From Streptomyces albidoflavus (GTDB lineage: Bacteria; Actinomycetota; Actinomycetes; Streptomycetales; Streptomycetaceae): a stretch of 64,000 nt of DNA. The stretch is from contig NZ_JOII01000017.1 of assembly GCF_000719955.1 (NCBI RefSeq), positions 62,001 to 126,000 of the forward strand, read 5' to 3'. Position numbers and translations under genes: made by a program. Under the pieces are notes generated by a model. The model was not told where the DNA came from and made no database searches. It was given only the letters and a program-made list of their open reading frames with translations. This document shows positions 11,635 through 22,622 of the stretch, piece by piece; position 1 is the first letter of the stretch, and every line of letters begins with the position of its first letter.

Positions 11635-14159
11635 TCACGACTCCTCCACTTCCGCCGGGGCCTCGGCGGCCGGCGCGATCCGCACCAGCTGGCCGGGGAC
11701 GGCCCCGGTGTCCGAGGCCACCCCGGTGCCGGTGGAGTTGAGCGGCAGCCAGACCACCCGGTCGGGCATGTCGGTGACGAGCAGCGGCAGTTCGACGCTG
11801 CCCGCCGGGCCCGCCACGGTGAGGACGGTGCCGTCGGCGGCCCCGATCTCGGCGGCGGTGGCGGCGGAGAGCCGGGCCGGGGCGGCGTGCCGGGTCCCGG
11901 CCAGCGCCTCGTCGCCGCGCTGGAGCAGCCCCTGGTCGAGCAGCATCCGGTGCCCGGCGAGGACGGCCTCGCCGGCGGCGGGCCTCGGCAGCGCGGAGCC
12001 GGCCGGGGCCTCCGGGGGCACGGCGGGGCGGGACGGGCGGGCGTCCCAGCCGCCGAGCCGGTCCAGTTCGCGGCGGGCGGCGCGGATGTCGGGCAGCGCC
12101 AGTTCGCCGCGGCCCGTCTCGTCCGCCTCGGCGACCGCGTCGGCCAGCATGTGCAGGACGCGCAGGTCGCCGGGGGCGAGGCGGCGGGTCATCTGCTCGG
12201 GCTTGAGCGCCGCCTCGAACATCCGGGAGCGTCCTTCCCAGTTGAGGAAGGTGCCGGACTTCTCGGCGACGGCGGCGACCGGGAGCACCACGTCGGCGCG
12301 CTCGGTCACCTCGGAGGGCCGCTGTTCCAGCGAGACCACGAACTCCGCCCGGTCCAGAGCCTGCCGGGCGCGAGCGGGGTCGGGCAGGTCGGCCACCTCG
12401 ACGCCGCCGACCAGCAGCGCGGTCAGCTCGCCGGAGGCGGCGGCCTCGACGATCTGGCCGGTGTCGCGGCCGTAGCGGGGCGGGAGTTCGGCCACGCCCC
12501 AGGCGGCGGCGACCTCGTCGCGGGCGCGCGGGTCGGTGGCCGGGCGGCCGCCGGGCAGCAGCGACGGGAGCGCCCCGGCCTCGACGGCGCCGCGCTCCCC
12601 GGCCCGGCGCGGAATCCACACCAGGCGGGCGCCGAGGGCGGCGGCGGCGCGGACGGCGGCGGTCAGGCCGCCTTCGACGGTGGCGAGCCGTTCGCCGACG
12701 ACGATGACGGAGCCCTCGGCGCGCAGCGCCTCGCCCGCCTCCTGGCCCACGCCCTCCAGGCCGAAGCCGGTGCCGAGCGCCTTGAGCCACTCGGTCTCGG
12801 TGCCGGGGGCGGCGGGGAGCAGGGTGCCGCCCGCCTTGGTGAGGCCGCGGGTGGTGTGGGTGGCCAGCGCGAAGGTGCGCTGGCCCTTCTTGCGCCACGC
12901 CTTGCGGAGCCGGAGGAAGACGCCGGGCGCCTCCTCCTCGGCCTCGATCCCGGCGAGCAGGACGGCGGGCGCCTGCTCCAGGTCGGCGTAGGTGAGGCCG
13001 CCGCCGTCGAGGTCGCGTCCGCGTCCGGCGACCTGGGAGGCGAGGAAGTCGGCCTCCTCACCGCTGTGCGGGCGGGCCCGGAAGTCGATGTCGTTGGTGT
13101 CGAGCGCGACCCGGGCGAACTTGCTGTACGCGTAGGCGTCCTCGACGGTGAGGCGGCCGCCGGTCAGGACTCCGGCGCGGCCGCGGGCCGCGTTGAGCCC
13201 GCGCGCCGCCGCCTGAAGCGCCTCCGGCCAGCTGGCCGGCTCCAGGACGCCGCTCTCGGAGCGGACCAGGGGCTGGGTGAGGCGTTCGGGCGACTGGGCG
13301 TAGCGGAAGCCGAACCGCCCCTTGTCGCACATCCACTCCTCGTTGACCTCGGGGTCGTCGGCGGCGAGCCGCCGCATGACCTTGCCCCGGCGGTGGTCGG
13401 TGCGGGTGGCGCAGCCCCCGGCGCAGTGCTCGCAGACGCTGGGCGAGGAGACCAGGTCGAAGGGGCGCGAGCGGAACCGGTAGGCGGCCGAGGTGAGGGC
13501 GCCGACCGGGCAGATCTGGATGGTGTTGCCGGAGAAGTACGACTCGAAGGGGTCGCCGTCGCCGGTGCCGACCTGCTGGAGCGCGCCGCGCTCGATCAGC
13601 TCGATCATCGGGTCGCCCGCGACCTGGTTGGAGAAGCGGGTGCAGCGGGCGCAGAGCACGCACCGCTCCCGGTCCAGGAGGACCTGGGTGGAGATCGGGA
13701 CGGGCTTCTCGTAGGTCCGCTTCTTCCCCTCGAAGCGGGAGTCGGGGTCGCCGACCTGCATCGCCTGGTTCTGGAGCGGGCACTCGCCGCCCTTGTCGCA
13801 GACGGGGCAGTCCAGCGGGTGGTTGATGAGCAGCAGCTCCATCACGCCACGCTGGGCCTTCTCGGCGACCGGGGAGGTCAGCTGGGTGCGGACCTCCATC
13901 CCCTCGGTGCAGGTGATGGTGCAGGAGGCCATCGGCTTGCGCTGGCCCTCCACCTCGACGATGCACTGGCGGCAGGCGCCGGCCGGGTCGAGGAGCGGGT
14001 GGTCGCAGAAGCGCGGGATCTCGATGCCGAGGAGTTCGGCGGCGCGGATCACCAGGGTGCCCTTGGGCACGGAGATCTCGATGCCGTCGATGGTGAGCGT
14101 CACCAGGTCCTCGGGCGGCACCCCGGCCGGGGTGCCGGGTGCGGCGCCGGTCGTCACGG

Positions 14160-14163
<4 letters not shown>
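11635..14163 (-). CDS. nuoG: NADH-quinone oxidoreductase subunit G
   Basis: The iron-sulfur subunit of the peripheral arm, 842 residues from the ATG at 14163 ([12 protein letters not shown]), which overlaps the nuoF stop as ATGA. The N-terminal [2Fe-2S] domain has [20 protein letters not shown]. Next come the His/Cys cluster region [17 protein letters not shown] and [20 protein letters not shown], and a further cluster motif [15 protein letters not shown]. The C-terminal half is a molybdopterin-oxidoreductase-like domain that no longer binds cofactor, plus an Asp-decarboxylase-like barrel at the end. The C-terminal half is Ala/Gly-rich and less conserved, which is typical of this subunit. Confidence 0.95.
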
Positions 14164-15508
<1,345 letters not shown>

Positions 15509-15509
<1 letters not shown>

Positions 15510-16384
15510 CACTTCCCCTCCTCGGAGCCGTCGCCGGTGACCGGACCGGCCGGGTTCTCCGGGTCGGACGGCGCGGTCTGCTGCGGCGCGTCGTGCGAAC
15601 TGAGGTGTTCGGCGGGCGAGGGGGCGGGGCCGGTGGCGTCGGGGGCGCCGTCCTGGCCGCGCGGGTGGACCACGCGCTGCTGCGGCAGCTCCCCCTTGGC
15701 GAGCTTGAGGCCGATCAGCGAGGCGGGCCCGGCACCGCCGGTGGCCTCGACCGCGCCGGGCCGCTCGTCGGGGAAGCCGGCGAGGATGCGCGCGGTCTCC
15801 TTGTACGTGCAGAGCGGCGCGCCCCGGGTGGGCTCGACGGTGCGGCCCTCGCGGAGGTCGTCGACGAGACGCTTGGCGGAGTCGGGCGTCTGGTTGTCGA
15901 AGAACTCCCAGTTCACCATCACCACGGGGGCGTAGTCGCACGCCGCGTTGCACTCGATGTGCTCCAGGGTGATCTTGCCGTCCTCGGTGGTCTCGTCGTT
16001 GCCGACGCCGAGGTGCTCCTTCAGCTCGTCGAAGATGGCGTCGCCGCCCATGACGGCGCAGAGCGTGTTGGTGCAGACCCCGACCTGGTAGTCGCCCGAG
16101 GGCTTGCGCCGGTACATCGTGTAGAAGGTGGCGACGGCGGTGACCTCGGCGGTGGTCAGGCCGAGGAGCTCGGCGCAGAAGGCCATGCCGGTCCGGGTGA
16201 CGTACCCCTCCTCGGACTGGACGAGGTGGAGCATCGGCAGCAGCGCGGAGCGGGAGTCCGGGTAGCGGGCGATGATCGCCTCGGCGTCGGCCTTGAGCCG
16301 GGCGTGGGTCTCGGCCGGGTACGCGGGGGCGGGGAGCTGGGGCATGCCCAGGGCCACCGAGGGGCTGGGCGGTGTGGCGGTCAC
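15509..16384 (-). CDS. nuoE: NADH-quinone oxidoreductase subunit E
   Basis: A thioredoxin-fold [2Fe-2S] subunit (cluster N1a) partnering NuoF, 291 residues. The ligand pairs are in [13 protein letters not shown] and [10 protein letters not shown]. The GTG at 16384 is preferred because it overlaps the nuoD stop as GTGA, as at other junctions; an internal ATG at 16345 ([10 protein letters not shown]) is the alternative. The C-terminal ~70 residues (after [16 protein letters not shown]) form a Pro/Ala/Ser-rich tail. Confidence 0.95.
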
Positions 16385-17760
16385 CGGTCGACGCCTCCCA
16401 TCACGGGGTCGATGGACGCGACGGCGACGATGACGTCGGCGACCTGGCCGCCTTCGCACATGGCCGCCACGGCCTGGAGGTTGGTGAAGGACGGGTCGCG
16501 GAAGTGGACCCGGTAGGGGCGGGTGGTGCCGTCGGAGACGACGTGCGCGCCCAGTTCGCCCTTGGGCGACTCGACGGCGGCGTACGCCTGGCCGGGCGGG
16601 ACCCGGAAGCCCTCGGTGACCAGCTTGAAGTGGTGGATCAGGGACTCCATCGAGGTGCCCATGATCTTCTTGATGTGGTCGAGGGAGTTGCCGAGGCCGT
16701 CCGGGCCGAGGGCCAGCTGCGCCGGCCAGGCGATCTTCTTGTCGGAGACCATGACCTCGCCGGGCTCGCGGAGCCGGTCGAGACACTGCTCGACGATCTT
16801 CAGCGACTCGCGCATCTCGGCGAGCCGGATGAGGAACCGCCCGTAGGAGTCGCAGGTGTCGGCGGTCGGCACCTCGAAGTCGTACGTCTCGTAGCCGCAG
16901 TACGGGTCGGTCTTGCGCAGGTCGTGCGGCAGGCCGGTCGAGCGGAGCACCGGCCCGGTGATGCCGAGCGACATGCAGCCGGCCAGGTCCAGGTACCCGA
17001 TGCCCTTCATGCGGCCCTGGAACAGCGGGTTCCCGGTGGCGAGTTTGTCGTACTCGTCGATGTTCTTGCGGAGGGTCTTCACCCCCTCGCGGACCTGGTC
17101 GAGGGCGCCGGCCGGGAGGTCCTGGGCGAGGCCGCCGGGGCGGATGAACGCGTGGTTCATGCGCAGGCCGGTGATCAGCTCGAAGAGGTCGAGGACCACT
17201 TCGCGGTCGCGGAAGCCGTAGATCATGATGGTGGTGGCGCCCAGCTCCATGCCGCCGGTGGCGATGGCCACCAGGTGCGAGGAGAGCCGGTTCAGCTCCA
17301 TCAGCAGGACACGGATCACCGAGGCGCGGTCGGGTACCTGGTCCTCGATGCCGAGGAGCTTCTCCACGCCGAGGCAGTAGGCGGCCTCGTTGTAGAAGGG
17401 GGTCAGGTAGTCCATGCGGGTGACGAAGGTGGTGCCCTGCGTCCAGGTCCGGTACTCGAGGTTCTTCTCGATGCCGGTGTGCAGGTAACCGATTCCGCAG
17501 CGGGCCTCGGTGACGGTCTCGCCGTCGATCTCCAGGATCAGCCGCAGCACGCCGTGGGTGGACGGGTGCTGGGGACCCATGTTGACGATGATGCGCTCGT
17601 CGTCGGACTTGGCCGCGGCCTCGGCGATCTCGTCCCAGTCGCCGCCGGTCACCGTGTAGACGGTGCCCTCGGTGGTCTCGCGCCCGGCCGAGTAGCCGAC
17701 CGCGTCCTCCTCGGCGGCGGTTGCGTGCCCGGCCTCCTGCCGGGGGTGGGAAGTGCTCAT
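16381..17760 (-). CDS. nuoD: NADH-quinone oxidoreductase subunit D
   Basis: The 49-kDa-type subunit at the quinone-binding pocket, 459 residues. Signature segments are [17 protein letters not shown], containing the quinone-facing histidine, then [20 protein letters not shown], and the C-terminal DPVMGGVDR. The ATG at 17760 is chosen from the one-base TGATG overlap with nuoC. About 55 poorly conserved residues precede the core. It is related to [NiFe]-hydrogenase large subunits but lacks the metal cysteines. Confidence 0.97.
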   Translation of the reverse strand: MSTSHPRQEAGHATAAEEDAVGYSAGRETTEGTVYTVTGGDWDEIAEAAAKSDDERIIVNMGPQHPSTHGVLRLILEIDGETVTEARCGIGYLHTGIEKNLEYRTWTQGTTFVTRMDYLTPFYNEAAYCLGVEKLLGIEDQVPDRASVIRVLLMELNRLSSHLVAIATGGMELGATTIMIYGFRDREVVLDLFELITGLRMNHAFIRPGGLAQDLPAGALDQVREGVKTLRKNIDEYDKLATGNPLFQGRMKGIGYLDLAGCMSLGITGPVLRSTGLPHDLRKTDPYCGYETYDFEVPTADTCDSYGRFLIRLAEMRESLKIVEQCLDRLREPGEVMVSDKKIAWPAQLALGPDGLGNSLDHIKKIMGTSMESLIHHFKLVTEGFRVPPGQAYAAVESPKGELGAHVVSDGTTRPYRVHFRDPSFTNLQAVAAMCEGGQVADVIVAVASIDPVMGGVDR

Positions 17761-18515
17761 CAGCTGTACGACCTCCGCTGGTCGGGAGCCGGGATCTGGG
17801 CGCCCTTGTACTCGACGGCGATGCCGCCGAGCGGGTAGTCCTTGCGCTGCGGGTGGCCCTGCCAGTCGTCGGGCATCATCAGCCGGGTCAGCGCGGGGTG
17901 GCCGTCGAAGATCAGGCCGAAGAAGTCGTACGCCTCGCGCTCGTGCCAGTCGTTGGTCGGGTAGACCGGAACCAGCGAGGGGATGTGCGGGTCGGCGTCG
18001 GGGGCCGAGACCTCCAGGCGGATCAGCCGGTTGTGGGTGATCGAGCGCAGGTGGTAGACGGCGTGCAGCTCGCGCCCCTTGTCCTCCGGGTAGTGCACGG
18101 CGCTCACCCCGGTGCACAGCTCGAAGCGGAGCGCCGGGTCGTCCCGCAGGGTGCGGGCGACGCGCAGCAGGTGCTCGCGCTCAATGTGGAAGGTGAGTTC
18201 GCCCCGGTCGACCACGGTGCGGTCGATGGCGTTCGCCGGGAGCAGGCCCTGCTCGTCGAGGGCGCCTTCGAGTTCGTCGGCGATCTCGTCGAAGACGCCG
18301 TACCCCTCGCGGGAGGTGGGGCCGCCGTAGGGCCGGCTGGCCGGTCCCGGGAGCGAGACGGTGCGGACGAGGCCGCCGTACCCGCTGGTGTCGCCGGTGT
18401 CCTGGGCGCCGAACATGCCCCGGCGGACGCCGATGACGTCGCCGCCCTCGCGGCGGGCGGCCGGGAGCGCGGACTCCTCGCGCGGCTCCTCGGGGTCCTG
18501 GTGGGTGTCGCTCAC
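17760..18515 (-). CDS. nuoC: NADH-quinone oxidoreductase subunit C
   Basis: The 30-kDa subunit of the peripheral arm, 251 residues from GTG 18515, which overlaps the nuoB stop as GTGA. The conserved block is [30 protein letters not shown], with RKDYPLGGI near the C-terminus. A hydrophilic N-terminal extension of about 75 residues ([20 protein letters not shown]) precedes the domain, as in other actinobacterial NuoC. It is not fused to NuoD. Confidence 0.96.
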   Translation of the reverse strand: MSDTHQDPEEPREESALPAARREGGDVIGVRRGMFGAQDTGDTSGYGGLVRTVSLPGPASRPYGGPTSREGYGVFDEIADELEGALDEQGLLPANAIDRTVVDRGELTFHIEREHLLRVARTLRDDPALRFELCTGVSAVHYPEDKGRELHAVYHLRSITHNRLIRLEVSAPDADPHIPSLVPVYPTNDWHEREAYDFFGLIFDGHPALTRLMMPDDWQGHPQRKDYPLGGIAVEYKGAQIPAPDQRRSYS

Positions 18516-19066
18516 CGCAGCAGCCCCTTCATCTCGATGGTGGGCAGCGCCTTGAGGGCGGCTTCCTCCGCCTCGCGGGCCGCCTCCTCCTTGTTGACGC
18601 CGAGCTTGGAGCTCTGCACCTTCTGGTGGAGCTTGACGATCGCGTCGACGAGCATCTCGGGGCGCGGCGGGCAGCCCGGCAGGTAGATGTCGACGGGGAC
18701 GATGTGGTCGACGCCCTGGACGATCGCGTAGTTGTTGAACATGCCGCCGGAGGAGGCGCAGACGCCCATGGAGATGACCCACTTGGGGTTGGGCATCTGG
18801 TCGTAGACCTGGCGCAGTACGGGCGCCATCTTCTGGCTGACCCGGCCGGCGACGATCATCAGGTCGGCCTGCCGGGGCGAGCCGCGGAAGACCTCCATGC
18901 CGAAGCGGGCCAGGTCGTAGCGGCCGGCGCCGGTGGTCATCATCTCGATGGCGCAGCAGGCGAGGCCGAACGTGGCCGGGAACATGGACGACTTGCGTAC
19001 CCAGCCCGCGGCCTGTTCGACGGTGGTGAGCAGGAAACCGCTCGGAAGTTTCTCTTCGAGTCCCAT
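18512..19066 (-). CDS. nuoB: NADH-quinone oxidoreductase subunit B (cluster N2)
   Basis: The 184-residue subunit that holds the terminal [4Fe-4S] cluster N2 next to the quinone site. Visible ligands are the adjacent cysteines in [10 protein letters not shown], the Cys in [14 protein letters not shown], and the Cys in [13 protein letters not shown]. The ATG start at 19066 ([13 protein letters not shown]) lies 51 bases after nuoA. Transcription comes from upstream of nuoA. Confidence 0.97.
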   Translation of the reverse strand: MGLEEKLPSGFLLTTVEQAAGWVRKSSMFPATFGLACCAIEMMTTGAGRYDLARFGMEVFRGSPRQADLMIVAGRVSQKMAPVLRQVYDQMPNPKWVISMGVCASSGGMFNNYAIVQGVDHIVPVDIYLPGCPPRPEMLVDAIVKLHQKVQSSKLGVNKEEAAREAEEAALKALPTIEMKGLLR

Positions 19067-19117
19067 GGGTGGCTCTCAGACCCCTCTATCCCTCGTGATC
19101 CCTCGTGGGCGTGCGGT

Positions 19118-19477
19118 TCAGTCCCATTCCAGGCCGCCGCGGCGCCAGACGTAGGCGTAGGCGACGAAGACGGTGAGCACGAAGAGGAGCATCTCGACGA
19201 GCCCGAAAAGCCCCAGGGCGTCGAAGCTCACGGCCCAGGGGTAAAGGAAGACGATCTCGATGTCGAAGACGATGAAGAGCATCGCCGTCAGGTAGTACTT
19301 GATGGGAAATCGCCCACCGCCGGCCGGAGTCGGGGTCGGCTCGATGCCGCATTCGTAGGCTTCGAGCTTGGCCCGGTTGTACCGCTTCGGTCCGATCAGG
19401 GTGGCCATGACCACGGAGAAGACCGCGAAGGCCGCCCCCAGGGCTCCCAGTACGAGGATGGGCGCATACGCGTTCAC
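19118..19477 (-). CDS. nuoA: NADH-quinone oxidoreductase subunit A
   Basis: The first gene of the nuo operon, a 119-residue membrane subunit with three helices. Signatures are KLEAYECGIEPTPTPAGG, whose Cys sits in the loop reporting the active/deactive transition in other complexes, RFPIKYYLTAMLFIVFDIE and EIVFLYPWAVSF. The start is GTG at 19475-19477 with GAGGAG about five bases upstream. A Rex-like operator and a possible promoter lie 100-140 bases upstream. Confidence 0.96.
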   Translation of the reverse strand: MNAYAPILVLGALGAAFAVFSVVMATLIGPKRYNRAKLEAYECGIEPTPTPAGGGRFPIKYYLTAMLFIVFDIEIVFLYPWAVSFDALGLFGLVEMLLFVLTVFVAYAYVWRRGGLEWD

Positions 19478-19578
19478 CGCTCCTCGCTCCTCTCAGTCGG
19501 CACTGACTGCATTCGGCGACGTGGGCCCCTCGGCGATTCCGCCCGATCCGCCCCGCACGCCCACGAAGATCGCGAACA

Positions 19579-19594
19579 TGTGAGGCAGTTCACA
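19579..19594. promoter_or_regulatory. Rex-like operator in the nuo promoter region
   Basis: The 16-bp sequence TGTGAGGCAGTTCACA matches the Rex (NADH/NAD+ redox sensor) operator pattern TGTGAACnnnTTCACA with both outer half-sites intact and two inner mismatches. Rex is known to repress respiratory operons, including nuo, in Streptomyces when NADH is high. It lies 102 bases upstream of the nuoA start. A possible minus-strand -10 hexamer TAGGAT is at 19611-19616, so the operator would overlap the early transcribed region. This is inferred from sequence only. Confidence 0.65.
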
Positions 19595-19610
19595 AGCCCA
19601 ACTGCCCCGC

Positions 19611-19616
19611 ATCCTA
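19611..19616 (-). promoter_or_regulatory. Possible -10 element of the nuo promoter
   Basis: On the minus strand this reads TAGGAT, close to the HrdB consensus TAnnnT. No convincing -35 is seen 17-18 bases upstream. The predicted start would be near 19604, giving a leader of about 125 bases that includes the Rex-like site. Confidence 0.35.
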
Positions 19617-19629
19617 TGCCTGCCGTCCT

Positions 19630-20157
19630 GTGATCTGCGACACGGGGGTCGCCAACGTCTTTGTGATCTCCACCACCTGACGAAGGATCATGAAGTCGGA
19701 TGAGCGGTGATCTTCACACGTGAAGCACCCGAGTGATCACCAGAGGTGACATCTTCGATCATCGGAGCAGGTGGGAGGGGGTTTCGCTAGCAAGATCGTC
19801 TGTCCGGAGCAACTTTGCGATGGACACCCCGGCTTGATATAGGGACAGGCCATCTATCCGGCCACACGCAAGCGGAGCTTCACCCTCCGGCCGACTCGGG
19901 ACGGACCGGCGAAAAGCGGACTCCTCGCCACCGCACCTCCGCAAGCGCTCCGCACCGGGTCCGGGACTCCTCCGCACCGGTGCGCGTGCACACGTTCACG
20001 AGCGCGCGGGACGCAGCTGACGCAGTGACCGTTCCGTGACCTGCGCCACGTCGCCAGGGACGGCCGAATCCGGGGCTTGGCCATCCGCCCACTGCGGTGG
20101 TATGCCGTGGGCAATTCGGGCGTAACGCGGAAAACCAGTGATCACACGCATGATCAC
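19630..20157. promoter_or_regulatory. Gene-free divergent region with clustered GTGATC motifs
   Basis: No gene is seen between nuoA and the NlpC/P60 gene (19478-20287). The hexamer GTGATC occurs at 19630, 19663, 19707, 19733 and 20138 on the plus strand. Copies at 19735-19740 and 20152-20157 read GTGATC on the minus strand. Palindromes are GTGATCAC (19733-19740), CTTCAC-AC-GTGAAG (19712-19725) and GTGATCA-n6-TGATCAC (20138-20157). Wider arms GGTGATC and GATCACC occur at 19706-19712 and 19735-19741. The repetition suggests binding sites of an unidentified regulator. Confidence 0.4.
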
Positions 20158-20163
20158 GACGGC

Positions 20164-20225
20164 CCGTTTTGCCCGTTGTGGCGTCAATAAGGGCTCGTGC
20201 GCCGCGCGTTCGGCGGGCAAAACGG
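20164..20225 (+). promoter_or_regulatory. Long stem-loop upstream of the NlpC/P60 gene
   Basis: Arms 20164-20175 (CCGTTTTGCCCG) and 20214-20225 (CGGGCAAAACGG) are perfect 12-bp inverted repeats separated by 38 bases. Two G-U pairs and one G-C pair could extend the inner stem. It ends 62 bases before the ATG. It could be a leader RNA structure or an operator. The known ydaO-type c-di-AMP riboswitch consensus seen upstream of some Streptomyces cell-wall hydrolases was not recognised here. Confidence 0.5.
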
Positions 20226-20287
20226 ACAGCTGTGGCGCACCCCACGTTTCTTGTGGGTAACCGGACGACCCTGGTAGCGGTTGTCCC

Positions 20288-21136
20288 ATGTCCCACTCCG
20301 CTCCCATACGCAGCCACCGGAAGCCCCGCCGCCGCAGCACGTCGACCATGGCGCTGCGAGCCGGAGTCGCCGGTGGCGTCCTCAGCACCATCGCGGTCGC
20401 CGGCAGCGCCAACGCCGCCACGGCCGCCGAACCGGTCACCGAGACCATCGAGATGCCCACGCTGACCGCCACCCTCACCTCGAAGGCGGCCCTCTCCGCC
20501 GAGGCGACCCAGCAGGCCGCCGACGCGTACCAGTACCGCGCCGAGCAGCAGTCCGCGGCCGAGAAGGCCGTCAAGGACGCCAAGAAGGCGCACAAGGCGG
20601 CCGAGAAGAAGGCCGAGGCCGCCGCCAAGAAGAAGGCCGAGGAGCGCGCCGCCGCCGCCGAGCGGGCCGCCCGCAGCGCCGAGCGCACCGACCTGTCCGG
20701 TGTGCAGACCGCCGCCGCCACCTCGTCGTCCACGGGCTCCAGCGCCTCCGCGCCGAGCCAGGACGTCCCGGCCCCGGCCTCCGGCTCCGTCGCCTCGGTC
20801 ATCAGCTTCCTCCAGGCGCAGGTCGGCGACGCCTACGTCATGGGCGGCACCGGCCCCAACTCCTGGGACTGCTCCGGCCTCGTGCAGGCCGCCTTCAAGC
20901 AGGTCGGCGTGGACCTCCCGCGCACCTCGCAGGAGCAGTCGACCGCCGGCACCCAGGTCGGCACCTCCAACCTCCAGGTCGGCGACATCCTCTACTGGGG
21001 CGGCCAGGGCTCGGCGTACCACACCGGCGTCTACATCGGCGACGGCAAGTACCTCGACGCCGCCAACCCCTCCAAGGGCGTCGTCATCCAGGACCTCTCC
21101 GGCTACCCGGCCGACGGCGCGGTCCGCGTCCTGTGA
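20288..21136 (+). CDS. Secreted NlpC/P60 peptidoglycan endopeptidase
   Basis: A cell-wall hydrolase of 282 residues, expected to cut D-Glu-diaminopimelate-type bonds in peptidoglycan stems outside the cell. It has a basic N-region, a hydrophobic core (residues 22-40) and a likely signal-peptidase site at SANA-AT (about 43). A long Ala/Lys/Glu-rich coiled-coil stretch (70-135) and a Ser/Thr/Pro linker follow. The NlpC/P60 domain runs from about 168 to the end, with nucleophile Cys195 (NSWDCSGLVQ), His245 (AYHTGVYIG) and a later polar residue near 260. The ATG at 20288 has little recognisable ribosome-binding sequence. It is divergent from nuoA, and a strong terminator follows. Confidence 0.93.
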   Translation: MSHSAPIRSHRKPRRRSTSTMALRAGVAGGVLSTIAVAGSANAATAAEPVTETIEMPTLTATLTSKAALSAEATQQAADAYQYRAEQQSAAEKAVKDAKKAHKAAEKKAEAAAKKKAEERAAAAERAARSAERTDLSGVQTAAATSSSTGSSASAPSQDVPAPASGSVASVISFLQAQVGDAYVMGGTGPNSWDCSGLVQAAFKQVGVDLPRTSQEQSTAGTQVGTSNLQVGDILYWGGQGSAYHTGVYIGDGKYLDAANPSKGVVIQDLSGYPADGAVRVL

Positions 21137-21169
21137 GCTAGCGGTACCCCCGTCCCCAGAACACGCGAG

Positions 21170-21197
21170 GGCCCGCCTCCCTGAAGGGAGGCGGGCC
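21170..21197. terminator. Hairpin terminator between convergent NlpC/P60 and reductase genes
   Basis: Arms 21170-21181 (GGCCCGCCTCCC) and 21186-21197 are perfect 12-bp inverted repeats around a TGAA tetraloop. It sits 33 bases after the NlpC/P60 stop and 36 bases from the convergent reductase stop. It is likely bidirectional. Confidence 0.88.
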
Positions 21198-21233
21198 TTC
21201 CGCTGTGCGTACGGGCCCTGCCCGCACCCGGCG

Positions 21234-22520
21234 TCACGCCTTCGGCGCGACCTTGGTCAGGCCGTTGATGACGCGGTCCATCGCGTCGCCGCCGGTGGGG
21301 TCGGTGAGGTTGGCCAGCATCTTGAGGGTGAAGCGCATCAGGACCGGGTGGGTCAGGCCGCGTTCCGTGGCGAGTTTCATGACCTTGGGGTTGCCGATGA
21401 GCTTCACGAAGGCGCGGCCCAGGGAGTAGTAGCCGCCGTAGGTCTCCTTGAGGACCTTCGGGTAGCCGAGGAGGGCGCGTTCGCGCTGGGCCGGGGTGGA
21501 GCGGGCGTGGGCCTGGACGATGACGTCGGCGGCGATCTGGCCGGACTCCATGGCGTAGGCGATGCCCTCGCCGTTGAACGGGTTGACCAGGCCGCCCGCG
21601 TCGCCGACGAGGAGCAGGCCCTTGGTGTAGTGCGGCTGGCGGTTGAAGGCCATCGGGAGGGCGGCGCCGCGGATCGGGCCCGTCATGTTCTCCTCGGTGT
21701 AGCCCCACTCCTCGGGCATGGAGGCGGTCCACGCCTTCAGCACCTCGCGCCAGTCCAGCTCCTTGAAGGAGGCGGAGGTGTTGAGGACGCCGAGGCCGAC
21801 GTTGGAGGTGCCGTCGCCCATGCCGAAGACCCAGCCGTAGCCGGGCAGCAGCCGGTCCGGGCCGGGGCCGCGCTTGTCCCACAGCTCCAGCCAGGACTCC
21901 AGGTAGTCGTCGTCGTGGCGGGGCGAGGTGAAGTACGTGCGGACCGCGACGCCCATCGGGCGGTCCTCGCGGCGGTGAAGGCCCATCGCGAGGGAGAGCC
22001 GGGTGGAGTTGCCGTCGGCGGCGACCACCAGCGGGGCGTGGAAGGTGACCGGGGTCTTCTCCTCGCCGAGCTTGGCCTCGACGCCGGTGATGCGGCCGGT
22101 GCGCGGGTCGGTGATCGGGGCGCCGACGTTGCACCGCTCGTGGAGGCGGGCGCCGGCCTTCTGGGCCTGGCGGGCGAGCTGCTCGTCGAAGTCGTCGCGC
22201 TTGCGGACCAGTCCGTAGTCCGGGAAGGAGGCGAGATCCGGCCAGTCGAGCTGGAGGCGGTGGCCGCCGCCGATGATGCGCAGGCCCTTGTTCCGCAGCC
22301 AGCCGGCCTCTTCGGAGATGTCGATGCCCATCGCCACCAGCTGCTTGGTGGCGCGCGGGGTGAGGCCGTCACCGCAGACCTTCTCGCGCGGGAAGGCCGT
22401 CTTCTCCAGGAGCAGGACGTCGAGTCCGGCCTTGGCCAGGTGGTAGGCGGTCGTCGAGCCGGCCGGCCCGGCGCCGACGACGATGACATCCGCGGTCTGT
22501 TCGGTGCGGGGCTCGTTCAC
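21234..22520 (-). CDS. Geranylgeranyl-reductase-family flavoprotein, possibly menaquinone side-chain reductase
   Basis: A 428-residue FAD enzyme of the geranylgeranyl reductase/p-hydroxybenzoate hydroxylase-like family. The N-terminal Rossmann motif is DVIVVGAGPAGSTTAYHL, followed by VLLLEKTAFPREKVCGDGL, a family signature. The second FAD motif is LLLVGDAGGLVNPFNGEGIAYAM. The family saturates isoprenoid chains of archaeal lipids, chlorophyll or menaquinone. The nearby menG and mqnC genes suggest partial saturation of the menaquinone tail (MenJ-like), which is an inference. The start is GTG at 22518-22520. It is divergent from the GNAT gene and convergent with NlpC/P60. Confidence 0.88.
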   Translation of the reverse strand: MNEPRTEQTADVIVVGAGPAGSTTAYHLAKAGLDVLLLEKTAFPREKVCGDGLTPRATKQLVAMGIDISEEAGWLRNKGLRIIGGGHRLQLDWPDLASFPDYGLVRKRDDFDEQLARQAQKAGARLHERCNVGAPITDPRTGRITGVEAKLGEEKTPVTFHAPLVVAADGNSTRLSLAMGLHRREDRPMGVAVRTYFTSPRHDDDYLESWLELWDKRGPGPDRLLPGYGWVFGMGDGTSNVGLGVLNTSASFKELDWREVLKAWTASMPEEWGYTEENMTGPIRGAALPMAFNRQPHYTKGLLLVGDAGGLVNPFNGEGIAYAMESGQIAADVIVQAHARSTPAQRERALLGYPKVLKETYGGYYSLGRAFVKLIGNPKVMKLATERGLTHPVLMRFTLKMLANLTDPTGGDAMDRVINGLTKVAPKA

Positions 22521-22566
22521 TGCTGGCTCTCCCCGGGACTGGGTTATCGGGTGCCGTCCGGCACGG

Positions 22567-22597
22567 GACAGGTGCAGTCTATGCAGCGGTACCTGTC
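22567..22597. promoter_or_regulatory. Inverted repeat in the divergent promoter region
   Basis: GACAGGT (22567-22573) and ACCTGTC (22591-22597) are perfect 7-bp arms 17 bases apart, in the 102-bp gap between the reductase and GNAT starts. On the minus strand TAGACT lies between the arms, a possible -10 for the reductase gene. It could be an operator; no regulator is identified. Confidence 0.3.
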
Positions 22598-22622
22598 ACC
22601 GAACTGAAGGGCCGCACCGAAG

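Noticed and set aside
20040..20287. ydaO-type c-di-AMP riboswitch upstream of the NlpC/P60 gene
   Set aside because: This riboswitch precedes some Streptomyces cell-wall hydrolases, but its conserved core could not be recognised here; only the simple long stem-loop was found.
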